Made by a program: the position numbers and the translations under genes. A stretch of 64,000 nucleotides of DNA from a marine actinobacterium PHSC20C1 (GTDB lineage Bacteria > Actinomycetota > Actinomycetes > Actinomycetales > Microbacteriaceae), in contig CH672415.1 of NCBI GenBank assembly GCA_000153145.1, positions 1,100,419 to 1,164,418 of the forward strand, given 5' to 3'. Shown one piece after another: positions 26,552 through 35,738 of this stretch. The number at the start of each line of letters is the position of its first letter. The stretch's first letter is position 1. The notes below the pieces were generated by a model. The model was not told the DNA's origin. It did no database searches and worked only from the letters and a program-made list of their open reading frames with translations.

Positions 26552-27513
26552 GGATCCCAGCCACCGCGTTCGGTGTACTCAACCCCGTCGACGAGCAAGC
26601 CAGCGCCATCAACAACGCGGCCGATTGCCCTGAATCCTGCCGGAAGCGCAACTGACTCGGGGAAAGTCGCGAGCAGGGAATGATCTTCGCCGCCATCGAG
26701 CTGCACTCGACCGCCTACCGCCTCGGATGACAGATCAAGAGCGACACCGCTGGCGGTAGCAATGCGGCGGGCATCAATCGCAAGCCCATCACTGAGGTCG
26801 AGCATGGCAGTGGCACCGCCAAGCGCTGCGGCTTTGCCGTCCGCAATGGGTGGCTCGGGCCTGAGTTGGGCGGCAAGGGCATAGGGGTGCTGTTGTGCGA
26901 GTGCGGCGGCGGCTGCGGCATCCGGTTGCCCATCGACCACGCCCTCATCAAAAAGCAGGCGAAGGCCTTCAGCGGCGAGACCGAGCGTGCCTGAGACAGC
27001 AATCACGTCGCCGACTCTGGCTCCCGAGCGCAGCACGGGTTCCCGGCCCTCCAGATCACCAAAAGCGGTGATGACGATCGTGAGTACTGTCGAAACCGAA
27101 AGGTCGCCGCCGATCACTCCGCTGCCGGGCGCGAGGGCTTCACAGCTTTCGCGCAGCCCATCGGCGATGGCTTCGAGTGAGGAGATTGGGGTATCTGTTG
27201 GTGCCGCTATCGCAACGACAAGCCCGGTTGGCACAGCCCCCATCGCAGCAATATCTGACAGGTTGGTAGCGGCCGCTTTCCAGCCAAGATCGTATGGTGT
27301 CGACCACGCGAGCCTAAAGTCAGGACCATGAATCATCATGTCCGTGGTGATCACGACCCGCTTGTCTGGAGCGGCCAACACCGCAGAGTCATCGCCTGGG
27401 CCAATCAGTTCCGCAGCGGCCGAAGGCAAGCGCGGAAAGATGCGCTTCAGTGCGGCAAGCTCGCCGACACCACCGAGAGTGTCTGGGGTCTCGCTCTCGC
27501 GGTCTTTCGTCAT
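26521..27513 (-). CDS. thiL: Thiamine-monophosphate kinase
   Basis: This 330-residue kinase phosphorylates thiamine monophosphate to the active diphosphate. Family motifs are IGPGDDSAVLAAPDKRVVITTD (metal and ATP binding; the two halves are IGPGDDSAVL and RVVITTDMMIHG), NLSDIAAMGAVP, SGVIGGDLS and LDLSDGLAIDARRI. The ATG at 27513 follows TACCGT by 6 nt, giving a leaderless start; the open frame extends further upstream without homology. The 3' end overlaps rsmD by 31 bp in antisense. Confidence 0.95.
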   Translation of the reverse strand: MTKDRESETPDTLGGVGELAALKRIFPRLPSAAAELIGPGDDSAVLAAPDKRVVITTDMMIHGPDFRLAWSTPYDLGWKAAATNLSDIAAMGAVPTGLVVAIAAPTDTPISSLEAIADGLRESCEALAPGSGVIGGDLSVSTVLTIVITAFGDLEGREPVLRSGARVGDVIAVSGTLGLAAEGLRLLFDEGVVDGQPDAAAAAALAQQHPYALAAQLRPEPPIADGKAAALGGATAMLDLSDGLAIDARRIATASGVALDLSSEAVGGRVQLDGGEDHSLLATFPESVALPAGFRAIGRVVDGAGLLVDGVEYTERGGWDPYAGWDGAVG

Positions 27514-27519
27514 ATTCTC

Positions 27520-27529
27520 ACGGTAGCCT
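27520..27529. promoter_or_regulatory. Symmetrical divergent promoter core, thiL / DUF3515 gene
   Basis: The ten bases ACGGTAGCCT hold two opposing -10 boxes that share the central TA. TACCGT reads toward thiL, 6 nt before its ATG. TAGCCT reads toward the lipoprotein gene, 7 nt before its ATG. The two start codons are only 23 bp apart. Confidence 0.6.
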
Positions 27530-27536
27530 GAAGGCG

Positions 27537-28061
27537 ATGAGAACGACGACCCGCACCCCCGTGATTGCCATGCTCGCGATGGTTCCTTTAGTAGCGACAC
27601 TGGCCGGATGCGCGGCAATTGTTCCGCTTGAACCCGCCGATGACGCGGCAAACCCCACCTGCGCCGAGGTAATCGTGCGCCTGCCAGATAACGTTGCTGG
27701 CCTCGATATGCGTGAGACCAACGCGCAAGGCACGGGAGCGTGGGGAAAACCTGCCGGAGTGTTGTTGCGTTGCGGCGTAGCGGTTCCCGATCCCACAGCA
27801 TCGCTGGCTTGTGTGACGGCACCGGCTGATGGCATTGATTGGCTTCGCGACGACAGTGACGCCCCCAACTATGTCTTCACGACGTATGGGCGCGACCCTG
27901 CGGTGCAGGTTGTTATCGATAGTGATGGCGATCCCGATATCGACGGCGACGAGGTCTCAGGCTTCGACGCTCTCAGCGAGCTTGCTGGCGCGGTAAGCCA
28001 AATCACCCCCGACAGCTTTTGCGTCGCATTCTCTGATGCGCCGACTCCTGCCGAGGGCTAG
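27537..28061 (+). CDS. DUF3515 family lipoprotein
   Basis: This 174-residue predicted lipoprotein has a signal peptide with lipobox LAGC (Cys at about residue 25). A conserved actinobacterial DUF3515 domain follows, with NPTCAEVIVRLPD, WGKPAGVLLRCGV and FCVAFS. Three or more cysteines could form disulfides outside the membrane. It is divergent from thiL with a shared promoter core and ends 9 bp from the converging ddl. Function unknown; its neighbourhood with cell-wall genes is common. Confidence 0.88.
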   Translation: MRTTTRTPVIAMLAMVPLVATLAGCAAIVPLEPADDAANPTCAEVIVRLPDNVAGLDMRETNAQGTGAWGKPAGVLLRCGVAVPDPTASLACVTAPADGIDWLRDDSDAPNYVFTTYGRDPAVQVVIDSDGDPDIDGDEVSGFDALSELAGAVSQITPDSFCVAFSDAPTPAEG

Positions 28062-28070
28062 CGTTGCGCG

Positions 28071-29189
28071 TTAGCGAACGGTTTCGAGCCCGAGTTCGAT
28101 CAGTTCGTCGATGAGTTCTGGGTAGCTCATGCCGCTGGCCGCCCAACATTTCGGAAACATCGAAATAGGGGTGAATCCCGGCAAAGTGTTGATTTCGTTG
28201 ACAACAAATTCGGCACCATCGAAGAAGAAGTCGACGCGGGCAAGGCCTGCACCACCGATCGCCTCGAAAGCACGGGCTGCTGTGCGTTGCATTTGCCACA
28301 GTTCGCCATCGTGCAACTCAGCCGGGCAAATTAATTCTGCTGCCGCGACATCCAGGTACTTGGCTTCAAAATCGTAGAAGTCACGCCCAGTGACGACGAT
28401 CTCTCCCGCGACGCTCACCCTAGTGTCGCCGCCGTCGCGCCCTGAGAGCACACCGCATTCGATCTCTCGCCCGGTCATTGCCTGCTCGACAAGGGCGGTG
28501 GAGTCTTCCGCGAAGGCGGTCGCAAGCGCGGCATCCAGTTCGTCAGCGTGTGTCACTTTGGTGACGCCGACAGAAGAACCGGCGCGAGCGGGCTTCACAA
28601 AGACAGGCAAACCGAGGCTCGATGCACGCTGGCGCCACACATCGGGGTGTCGAGACCACTGAACAGCAGAGATCGTCACCCAGGGCGCAACAGCAACTCC
28701 GGCAGCTTCGAGCGCGAGCTTCGTGAAGTGCTTGTTCATGCCCATCGATGATGCGAGAACACCGTTGCCGACGTAGGGCAGCCCGGTGAGCTCGATGAGT
28801 CCCTGCACTGTTCCATCTTCACCAAACGGCCCGTGCAGGATGGGGAACACGACGTCAACATCACCAAGGCTGCGAGTCTGCCCCGCGGAATCCGTGACGG
28901 TTAGTTCTCGCGAATTGGAGGTCTCTGGCCAACGCACCCGTGTGCCGTTGTCAACGATCTCTGGCATTGCCTCAGGGTTCAGGCGAAAGGCTTCGGCATC
29001 GTCAGGTTGCAAAGTAAAGGCACCGTCGCGAGTGATTCCGACCGGGATGACGGTGTACTTGTCACGGTCAATCGCTGAGAGCACACCACCGGCGGTGGCG
29101 CAGCTGATGCTGTGTTCCGAGGATCGACCGCCGAAGAGCAGCACTACGGTCAGTGTGGACTTGGCCGTTGTCGTGGGCTGATCCGTCAT
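28071..29189 (-). CDS. ddl: D-alanine--D-alanine ligase
   Basis: This 372-residue ATP-grasp enzyme makes the D-Ala-D-Ala dipeptide for peptidoglycan. Motifs include LLFGGRSSEHSIS at the N-terminus, ILHGPFGEDGTVQGL, PVFVKPARAGSSVGV for ATP binding, and RVDFFFDGAEFVVNEINTLPG at the metal site. GGGAGAG precedes the ATG. It lies 3 bp after gpsA in a cell-envelope operon. Confidence 0.97.
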   Translation of the reverse strand: MTDQPTTTAKSTLTVVLLFGGRSSEHSISCATAGGVLSAIDRDKYTVIPVGITRDGAFTLQPDDAEAFRLNPEAMPEIVDNGTRVRWPETSNSRELTVTDSAGQTRSLGDVDVVFPILHGPFGEDGTVQGLIELTGLPYVGNGVLASSMGMNKHFTKLALEAAGVAVAPWVTISAVQWSRHPDVWRQRASSLGLPVFVKPARAGSSVGVTKVTHADELDAALATAFAEDSTALVEQAMTGREIECGVLSGRDGGDTRVSVAGEIVVTGRDFYDFEAKYLDVAAAELICPAELHDGELWQMQRTAARAFEAIGGAGLARVDFFFDGAEFVVNEINTLPGFTPISMFPKCWAASGMSYPELIDELIELGLETVR

Positions 29190-29192
29190 CGT

Positions 29193-30227
29193 TTACTCTC
29201 CCTGAGGAAGATCGTCAGTTGTCAGGTGCGGGGCAATGTCCCGCGGGGCGAGCGTACCTGCCAGCACTTCGGCGACTTGGCTCACGATCGGCATGTCGAC
29301 ACCCTTGGCGAGTGCGAGTTCAAGAATGGGTGCCACAGAAGAGAGACCCTCTGCCGTCTGGTTCATCTGTTTGATTACTTCAGAGAAGCTGTAGCCCTGG
29401 CCGAGTAGCCGGCCTGCAGTGTTGTTGCGCGAAAGCGACGACTCACAGGTTGCGATGAGGTCACCGAGACCGGCAAGGCCGGCAAGTGTTTCTGCACGCG
29501 CGCCGTAGGCAACCGAGAAGTCTGTCATTTCGGCAAGCCCGCGAGTGATGATCGACGCTTTGGTGTTTTCGCCGTAGCCAACTCCGTCGACGATACCGAT
29601 AGCAACCGCGATGAGGTTTTTCAGTACGCCGCCGAATTCGGTGCCAATGACATCCGTATTCACGAAGGAGCGGAAGTAGCGGTTGCGTGCCGTGACAGCT
29701 ACCTCTGTTGCGGTCTCGAGGCTTGCACTGCTCATCACGGCGGCAGTTGGCTGCTCCTTGGCAATTTCTAAAGCGAGGTTGGGGCCGGATGCCACGGCAA
29801 CACGCTGCGGGTCGATTCCGAGTTCTTGCAAGATCACTTCACTCATGCGCGCACCGGTGCCCTTTTCGACACCCTTCATGAGCGAAACGATCAGCGCGTC
29901 TTCTGGGATGAGTTCGCGAACGATCCGCAGGTTTTCGCGCAAGGACTGGCTGGGCACTGATAGGTAAACCTGCTCAGCTCCTTCGAGTACCTCTGGCAGT
30001 TTTTCACTGGCCCAGAGAGATCGCGGAAGGTTGATGCCGGGAAGGTAGTCGCTATTGCGCTTGGACTGCGAGATTTCGCGCGCCAGCTCTGGGCGTCGCG
30101 CCCAGAGCGCTACATCGTTGCCACCGTCGGCCAGAATCTTGGAAAACGTTGTGCCCCATGAGCCTGCGCCGAGTACCGCAACGCGACGGGGAGGAGCATG
30201 CTGGGCATCGCCACTAAGGTTACTCAA
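29193..30227 (-). CDS. gpsA: Glycerol-3-phosphate dehydrogenase [NAD(P)+]
   Basis: This 344-residue enzyme reduces dihydroxyacetone phosphate to glycerol-3-phosphate for phospholipid synthesis. The Rossmann motif is VLGAGSWGTTFS. Other hallmarks are SLMKGVEKGT, ASGPNLALEIAKEQPTA and the catalytic-site KNLIAVAIGIVDG. The start is TTG at 30227, overlapping the end of plsC by 8 bp, so translation is coupled to the acyltransferase that uses its product. Confidence 0.95.
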   Translation of the reverse strand: MSNLSGDAQHAPPRRVAVLGAGSWGTTFSKILADGGNDVALWARRPELAREISQSKRNSDYLPGINLPRSLWASEKLPEVLEGAEQVYLSVPSQSLRENLRIVRELIPEDALIVSLMKGVEKGTGARMSEVILQELGIDPQRVAVASGPNLALEIAKEQPTAAVMSSASLETATEVAVTARNRYFRSFVNTDVIGTEFGGVLKNLIAVAIGIVDGVGYGENTKASIITRGLAEMTDFSVAYGARAETLAGLAGLGDLIATCESSLSRNNTAGRLLGQGYSFSEVIKQMNQTAEGLSSVAPILELALAKGVDMPIVSQVAEVLAGTLAPRDIAPHLTTDDLPQGE

Positions 30228-30984
30228 AACGGCCTACTTCACTCTGTCCGTGGTCGGCCGGGTTGTAACGCATGTGCGGTGCCGACTCACCTCGAAGTTC
30301 TTCGAGTTGTGCGGTTATTGCTGTCATGAGCTTCTCCGTAGCTTCAGCGAGCACTCGCGAATCCAGATTCTTGCCCTCAAACTCCGACAAATCGACGGGT
30401 TCGCCGAAACGAATGTGAACTGTCTTCCGGGGAAAAATACTAATCCGTTTTGAGTAGCGCGGCAGAATTTCTTGCGCACCCCAGCTAGCTGCTGGGATCA
30501 AAGGGATGCCTGCCTCCATTGCGGTGCGCACGGCACCGTTCTTGCCACGCATCGGCCACATGTTGGGTTCGCGCGTGAGCGAACCTTCTGGATAGACGAC
30601 AACAGCAAGACCCTCATTGGCGATCTGGCGGGCCGCCTTCATAGGGTCGCCACCATCGCGGACTCGTGATGCGCGCTCAACGGGAACCTGCCCAGATTTG
30701 GTCAAGAGCCAGCCAAGAACGGGAACCTTAAACAGCGACGCCTTGGCCATGTAGCGCGGCATCCGCCCGATCTTCCACATCGCAACACCGATTACAACGG
30801 GATCTATATTGCTGTAGTGATTGGGGGAAAGTACGAATGCGCCGTGCGCTGGCACGTTGTGCGCGTTGTGAAGCTTGTATTTTGCCAGAAATGTCATCGC
30901 CGGTAGCAACAAGAACGCAAGCGTACGGAATGTGGCAGTCTTCTCAGACTTCGCCCGTTTCGGCTTGTTCGGGCTCGATGTCAC
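30220..30984 (-). CDS. plsC: 1-acyl-sn-glycerol-3-phosphate acyltransferase family protein
   Basis: This 254-residue membrane-associated acyltransferase of the PlsC type acylates a glycerol phosphate intermediate. The catalytic NHYSNID matches the H-x4-D motif, and VYPEGSLTRE is the substrate-binding FPEG-type motif. The GTG at 30984 lies 7 nt after the murA stop with GAAGG upstream; the reading frame continues inside murA but is not homologous there. It is coupled to gpsA downstream. The exact acceptor is not determined from sequence. Confidence 0.9.
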   Translation of the reverse strand: MTSSPNKPKRAKSEKTATFRTLAFLLLPAMTFLAKYKLHNAHNVPAHGAFVLSPNHYSNIDPVVIGVAMWKIGRMPRYMAKASLFKVPVLGWLLTKSGQVPVERASRVRDGGDPMKAARQIANEGLAVVVYPEGSLTREPNMWPMRGKNGAVRTAMEAGIPLIPAASWGAQEILPRYSKRISIFPRKTVHIRFGEPVDLSEFEGKNLDSRVLAEATEKLMTAITAQLEELRGESAPHMRYNPADHGQSEVGRFE

Positions 30985-30991
30985 CGTCGAC

Positions 30992-32359
30992 TTAGCCTTC
31001 GTAGATGAAATCGGCGCCGAGGGTCTCAAGCTTGTCGACGAAGTGCTCGTAGCCACGCGCGATAATCCCAATGTTGCTCACCGTCGACTGGCCATCAGCG
31101 GTCAACGCTGCGATGAGGTGGCTGAAGCCACCGCGCAAGTCCGGAATCTCAACATCTGCACCATGCAGCGGGGTCGGGCCGATGATGACAGCTGCTTGCT
31201 CGAGCGGACGACGGGGAACGCGTCGGCTAATTGATTCCAGCCCCTCTTCGTGCACGACAATGTTGGCGCCCATCTCGATGAGAGCTGACGTGAAGCCGAG
31301 ACGGTTCTCGTACACCGTCTCGTGAACCACGGAGCGGCCCTCGGCTTGCGTAAGCGCAACGATCAGCGGCTGTTGCCAGTCAGTCATAAAGCCGGGGTGC
31401 ACATCAGTTTCGACGACAACGGGCTTGAGAGGTCCGCCCGGGTGCCAGAAACGAATGCCATCTTCAGCAATATCGAACGCTCCACCGACTTTGCGGTAGA
31501 TGTTCAAGAAGTTCATCAACTCTTGCTGCTTGGCGCCCTCTACGAAGATGTCGCCACCGGTGGCTAGTGCTGCGGATGCCCAACTTGCGGCCTCGTTGCG
31601 GTCAAAGAGTGCGCGGTGGTGGTAACCGCTGAGCTTCTCGACGCCCTCAATGAAGATGACACGGTTGGGCTCAACGTTGATAATCGCGCCCATTTTTTGA
31701 AGGATTGCGATGAGATCCATGATCTCGGGCTCGATCGCTGCGCCCTTGAGCTCGGTGACTCCCTTAGCGAGCACAGCGGTGAGGAGCACCTGTTCGGTAG
31801 CTCCAACGCTGGGGTAGGGAAGGTCGATGTTGGCGCCGTGGAGCCCTTCAGGTGCCGTGAGGCGAATACCTTCGTAGCTCTTGTCTACGACCGCGCCAAA
31901 CGCGCGCAGAGCATCCAAGTGGAAGTCAATGGGGCGGTCACCGATACGGCAACCACCGAGGTCGGGGATGAGGGCTTCGCCCAGGCGGTGCAGTAGCGGT
32001 CCACAGAACAGGATCGGGATGCGGCTAGATCCTGCGAGCGCGTCAATCTTTGCGAAGTGTGCCTTGAGCACGTTCTTGGGATCGAGCGTCAGTTCACCGT
32101 CGCCGGTCTCTGTGACGGTAACCCCATACGCTTCGAGCATTCCGGTAACGACGCGAACGTCGCTGATCGCCGGAACATCTTTGAGCACGCTTGGGGTGTC
32201 TGCGAGCAGCGCCGCGACCATCGCTTTTGTCGCGAGGTTTTTTGCACCGCGAACATTGATGCGTCCGCGAAGAGGCTTTCCACCATTGATGATTATCTGG
32301 TTGGACAGCAAACCGGTTCGCTTGGCAGCCGCTGTAGCGTCTTGAGCCAATGGATTCAT
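30992..32359 (-). CDS. murA: UDP-N-acetylglucosamine 1-carboxyvinyltransferase
   Basis: This 455-residue enzyme transfers enolpyruvate from PEP to UDP-GlcNAc, the first committed step of peptidoglycan synthesis. The substrate-binding Lys is in RGAKNLATKAM. The active-site Cys is present in LGGCRIGDRPID, so it lacks the Asp replacement that gives mycobacterial MurA fosfomycin resistance. It lies 8 bp after leuD, joining leucine synthesis and envelope genes in one run. Confidence 0.96.
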   Translation of the reverse strand: MNPLAQDATAAAKRTGLLSNQIIINGGKPLRGRINVRGAKNLATKAMVAALLADTPSVLKDVPAISDVRVVTGMLEAYGVTVTETGDGELTLDPKNVLKAHFAKIDALAGSSRIPILFCGPLLHRLGEALIPDLGGCRIGDRPIDFHLDALRAFGAVVDKSYEGIRLTAPEGLHGANIDLPYPSVGATEQVLLTAVLAKGVTELKGAAIEPEIMDLIAILQKMGAIINVEPNRVIFIEGVEKLSGYHHRALFDRNEAASWASAALATGGDIFVEGAKQQELMNFLNIYRKVGGAFDIAEDGIRFWHPGGPLKPVVVETDVHPGFMTDWQQPLIVALTQAEGRSVVHETVYENRLGFTSALIEMGANIVVHEEGLESISRRVPRRPLEQAAVIIGPTPLHGADVEIPDLRGGFSHLIAALTADGQSTVSNIGIIARGYEHFVDKLETLGADFIYEG

Positions 32360-32367
32360 CGTTACCT

Positions 32368-32964
32368 CTACTTCGCTGGCAAAGTCTTAGGTCGCCATGA
32401 TTCTCGGCGGCTTTCGAACTCCGTGATATCTGATTCGTTTCTCAGAGTGAGGCCGATGTCGTCTAGGCCTTCGAGCAAACGCCACCTAGTGTAATCATCT
32501 ATCTCGAATGAGAACTGCGCTGAGCCTGCGGTTACGGTGCGAGCCTCAAGATCTACTGTGACTTCGAGTCCGGGGTCTGCCTCAATGAGTTCCCAAATAG
32601 TTTCGATTTCTTCTTCTGTTAGCTGGGCTGCGAGCAAACCCTGCTTGCCAGAGTTGCCGCGGAAGATGTCGCCAAAACGGGAACTGAGAACTGCCTGAAA
32701 ACCGTAATCTCGCAACGCCCACACCGCGTGCTCGCGGCTGGAGCCAGTGCCAAAGTCGGAGCCGGTGACCAGAATTTTGCCGTGAGTGTATGGCTCGCGA
32801 TTGAGAATGAAGTCGGGATCTTGGCGCCACGCAAAGAAGAGGGCGTCGTCGAATCCGGTCTTCGTTACGCGCTTGAGAAACTCGGCCGGGATGATCTGGT
32901 CGGTGTCGACATTGCTGCGCTTGAGCGGGACGGCAATTCCGCTGACGGTAGTGACTTTCTCCAT
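32368..32964 (-). CDS. leuD: 3-isopropylmalate dehydratase small subunit
   Basis: This 198-residue small subunit forms the isopropylmalate isomerase with LeuC and holds the swivelling domain. It has [19 protein letters not shown] and the substrate-loop [17 protein letters not shown]. Its ATG shares one base with the leuC stop (TAATG), so the two subunits are coupled. Confidence 0.97.
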   Translation of the reverse strand: MEKVTTVSGIAVPLKRSNVDTDQIIPAEFLKRVTKTGFDDALFFAWRQDPDFILNREPYTHGKILVTGSDFGTGSSREHAVWALRDYGFQAVLSSRFGDIFRGNSGKQGLLAAQLTEEEIETIWELIEADPGLEVTVDLEARTVTAGSAQFSFEIDDYTRWRLLEGLDDIGLTLRNESDITEFESRRESWRPKTLPAK

Positions 32965-34424
32965 TAGCGCGACTCCTCTGCGGTTGTGCTCGTCGAAACT
33001 AGCTGTTCAGGCAGCGGGCTGTTCTCGAGATCCCAGGGGCTTGAGAGTGTTCCGCGGATGGCGGTGGCTGCGGCAACGAGCGGCGACACGAGATGAGTGC
33101 GCCCACCCTTGCCCTGGCGGCCTTCGAAGTTTCGATTGCTCGTTGAGGCGCAACGCTCCCCCGGAGCCAACTGGTCTGGATTCATTCCGAGGCACATGGA
33201 GCAGCCGGCGAAGCGCCACTCTGCACCGAACTCTTCGACAATCTTGTCGATGCCTTCGGCTTCGGCTTCGATGCGGACTCGAGCGGAGCCGGGCACGACC
33301 ATGACGCGAACGTGGTCGGCTTTCTTGCGACCCCGAATGATTGACGCGAACGCACGCAAATCTTCAATGCGACTGTTGGTGCATGACCCCATGAAGACGG
33401 CATCCACTCGGATGTCTTTCATCGGCATTCCCGCGTCGAGAGCCATGTACTCGATGGCGTGCTCGGCGGAAGCGCGTTCGTTTGCGTCGGCGATTTCCGC
33501 TGGCACAGGTACGTTTTCACTGAGCGAGACGCCCTGGCCGGGGTTGGTTCCCCAGGTCACGAACGGCTCGAGAATGTCGGCGTCGAGGAAGACTTCGGCA
33601 TCGAAAACGGCATCGTCATCGGTGGCTAGCGTGTTCCAGTACTCGATTGCGGCATCCCAGTCGGCACCCTCTGGTGCGTGCGGGCGACCCTGAAGGTAGT
33701 CGTAGGTGATCTGGTCTGGGGCGATCATTCCGGCGCGAGCGCCTGCCTCGATCGACATGTTGCAAATCGTCATTCGCCCCTCCATAGAGAGGGCACGGAT
33801 GGCGCTGCCGCGGAATTCAAGTACGTAACCTTGGCCACCGCCGGTTCCGATCTGCGCGATGACGGCAAGGATGATGTCTTTCGCCGTTACGCCGGGACGC
33901 AGTGCGCCTTCCACGGTAACTGCCATTGTCTTGAAGGCTTTGAGGGGAAGCGTTTGGGTCGCGAGCACGTGCTCGACTTCACTGGTTCCGATACCGAACG
34001 CCATGGCGCCAAAGGCTCCGTGGGTGCTCGTGTGCGAGTCTCCGCAGACGACGGTGATTCCCGGCATGGTCAGCCCAAGCTGAGGGCCAACAACGTGAAC
34101 GATGCCCTGCTCAATGTCGCCGAGCGAGTGTAGGCGAACGCCAAACTCTTTCGCATTCTTGCGCAGAGTCTCGATCTGGGTGCGGCTCGTGAGGTCGGCG
34201 ATGGGCTTGTGGATCGCCAAGGTAGGGGTGTTGTGGTCTTCGGTGGCGATAGTCAGGTCGGGACGGCGAACGGGGCGGCCGGCCATCCGAAGTCCGTCAA
34301 ATGCTTGAGGGCTCGTGACTTCGTGCACAAGGTGGAGGTCAATGTAGATGAGGTCGGGAGTGCCATCGGCACCCTTGACGACCAGATGGTCATCCCACAC
34401 TTTCTCTGCCAGGGTCTTGCCCAT
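32964..34424 (-). CDS. leuC: 3-isopropylmalate dehydratase large subunit
   Basis: This 486-residue aconitase-superfamily subunit isomerises 2- to 3-isopropylmalate. The three [4Fe-4S] cysteines are visible: one in GSCTNSR and two in [24 protein letters not shown] is the conserved catalytic segment. It is the first gene of a leuC-leuD-murA-plsC-gpsA-ddl run and is divergent from an amino-acid dehydrogenase gene. No T-box or attenuator-like leader is obvious. Confidence 0.97.
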   Translation of the reverse strand: MGKTLAEKVWDDHLVVKGADGTPDLIYIDLHLVHEVTSPQAFDGLRMAGRPVRRPDLTIATEDHNTPTLAIHKPIADLTSRTQIETLRKNAKEFGVRLHSLGDIEQGIVHVVGPQLGLTMPGITVVCGDSHTSTHGAFGAMAFGIGTSEVEHVLATQTLPLKAFKTMAVTVEGALRPGVTAKDIILAVIAQIGTGGGQGYVLEFRGSAIRALSMEGRMTICNMSIEAGARAGMIAPDQITYDYLQGRPHAPEGADWDAAIEYWNTLATDDDAVFDAEVFLDADILEPFVTWGTNPGQGVSLSENVPVPAEIADANERASAEHAIEYMALDAGMPMKDIRVDAVFMGSCTNSRIEDLRAFASIIRGRKKADHVRVMVVPGSARVRIEAEAEGIDKIVEEFGAEWRFAGCSMCLGMNPDQLAPGERCASTSNRNFEGRQGKGGRTHLVSPLVAAATAIRGTLSSPWDLENSPLPEQLVSTSTTAEESR

Positions 34425-34479
34425 AGCGCACCTCTTTCAGATCAACGATCGCACCACAAAATACGCGGCTCAATCTCTC

Positions 34480-34486
34480 TAGTCTA
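34480..34486. promoter_or_regulatory. Overlapping divergent -10 boxes, leuC / amino-acid dehydrogenase
   Basis: TAGTCTA contains TAGTCT on the plus strand and TAGACT on the minus strand, overlapping by five bases. The leaders would be about 50 nt for leuC and about 100 nt for the dehydrogenase, so these are not leaderless. Confidence 0.4.
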
Positions 34487-34592
34487 CTTCCGTATGTGTC
34501 GGCGGTATGCTGACCTCAGCGCACCACCCTCGCGCTACCACCACTTGCCATTTAGTTGTTTCGCCCACAAGGCCCACACGCAGGAGAAGTTC

Positions 34593-35681
34593 ATGATTAC
34601 GCAAGCATCCACGACGTTGGAAGTTCCCGTATCCGCTATCGAAAATGCGGAATTCACTCACGAAAACGTACTCGTCTCTACGGGCAAACGTTCCGGCCTC
34701 GTTATTAGCGTTGCCGTCCACTCCACCGTCCTCGGCCAAGCCCTCGGTGGCGCCCGAATGTGGAACTACCCGCACTGGACGGATGCTGTAGCCGACTCCC
34801 TGCGCCTCTCGGCCGCGATGACTCTCAAGAACTCTGCCGCCGGGCTCAACCGCGGTGGCGGCAAGTCGGTCATCCACATTCCTATGGGCGTCGTGCTCAC
34901 CGCAGAGCAGAAGCGTGATGCGATGCTCGACCTCGGCGATGCGATCGAAAGCCTCCATGGCGCATACATGACCGCTGAAGATGTCGGCACGAGCGCCGAA
35001 CTCATGGCTGTCGTCGCTGAGCGAACCGAGCACGTGTGTGGCCTTCCCGCTGATCAGGGTGGTGCTGGAGAACCTGCGGATGCCACTGCCGCCGGTGTTC
35101 ACGCCAGCATTCTCGCCACGTGCGAAGCCCTGTTCGGTACTCGCGAAGTTGCTGGCCGCCATCTCGTAATTTCTGGCCTCGGTCAGGTTGGTGGACGCCT
35201 CGCCCGCTCGCTCACTGCTGCCGGCGCAGTTCTCACCGTCACCGATGTGAACCTTGATCGCAAACTGCTTGCCGCTGAACTCGACGCCAACTGGGTCGAT
35301 GCCGATGAAGCGCACAGCGTTGTTGCTGACATCTATGTGCCGTGCGGAATGGGCGGCGCATTGAGCCCGCGAGTCATCCGCGAACTCAACGTCAGCGGTG
35401 TTGTCGGCGCGGCGAACAACCAACTTGCTCAGCACGACGGCGCCGAGGCTCTCACTGAGCGCGGCATCCTCTGGGCACCTGACTTCGTCGTGAACGGCGG
35501 CGGCGTCATTTACCTCGACATGGCGGGCGAACCCGATGCGGATGCCGATGTCATCAATGCCCGCGTCGCCGCGATCGGTGACACTGTCGCTACGATCTTC
35601 CGCGATGCTGCGGCCCAGGGCATCACGACTTTGGATGCTGCAGAGCGTCTCGCCCAGTCACGACTCGTCGTCACCGCCTAG
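34593..35681 (+). CDS. Glu/Leu/Phe/Val dehydrogenase (probable branched-chain amino-acid dehydrogenase)
   Basis: This 362-residue NAD(P)-dependent enzyme oxidatively deaminates hydrophobic amino acids to 2-oxoacids. The catalytic Lys is in LNRGGGKSVIHIPMG, with LGGARMWNY before it. The Rossmann domain has VISGLGQVGGRLARSL, and ADIYVPCGMGGAL follows. The ATG has CAGGAGA 6 nt upstream. Its divergence from leuCD places a catabolic or reversible branched-chain enzyme beside a leucine synthetic operon. Leu, Val and Phe specificities cannot be separated by eye. Confidence 0.9.
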   Translation: MITQASTTLEVPVSAIENAEFTHENVLVSTGKRSGLVISVAVHSTVLGQALGGARMWNYPHWTDAVADSLRLSAAMTLKNSAAGLNRGGGKSVIHIPMGVVLTAEQKRDAMLDLGDAIESLHGAYMTAEDVGTSAELMAVVAERTEHVCGLPADQGGAGEPADATAAGVHASILATCEALFGTREVAGRHLVISGLGQVGGRLARSLTAAGAVLTVTDVNLDRKLLAAELDANWVDADEAHSVVADIYVPCGMGGALSPRVIRELNVSGVVGAANNQLAQHDGAEALTERGILWAPDFVVNGGGVIYLDMAGEPDADADVINARVAAIGDTVATIFRDAAAQGITTLDAAERLAQSRLVVTA

Positions 35682-35687
35682 CTAGAG

Positions 35688-35719
35688 GGTGCGCGCCTGG
35701 GCTGTGCCCGGCGTGCACC
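35688..35719. terminator. Hairpin between converging dehydrogenase and terC genes
   Basis: GGTGCGCGCCTGGGC and GCCCGGCGTGCACC form a near-perfect stem with one bulge around a TGT loop. Confidence 0.6.
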
Positions 35720-35738
35720 GCCGCTAGTTGGCTGCTTG

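Noticed and set aside
30992-32359. Fosfomycin-resistant MurA variant
   Set aside because: The active-site Cys is present in GGCRIGDRP, so the Asp replacement is not found.
34479-35435. Minus-strand ORF of 318 codons inside the amino-acid dehydrogenase gene
   Set aside because: It is an antisense shadow; the plus-strand product has the catalytic Lys and Rossmann motif.
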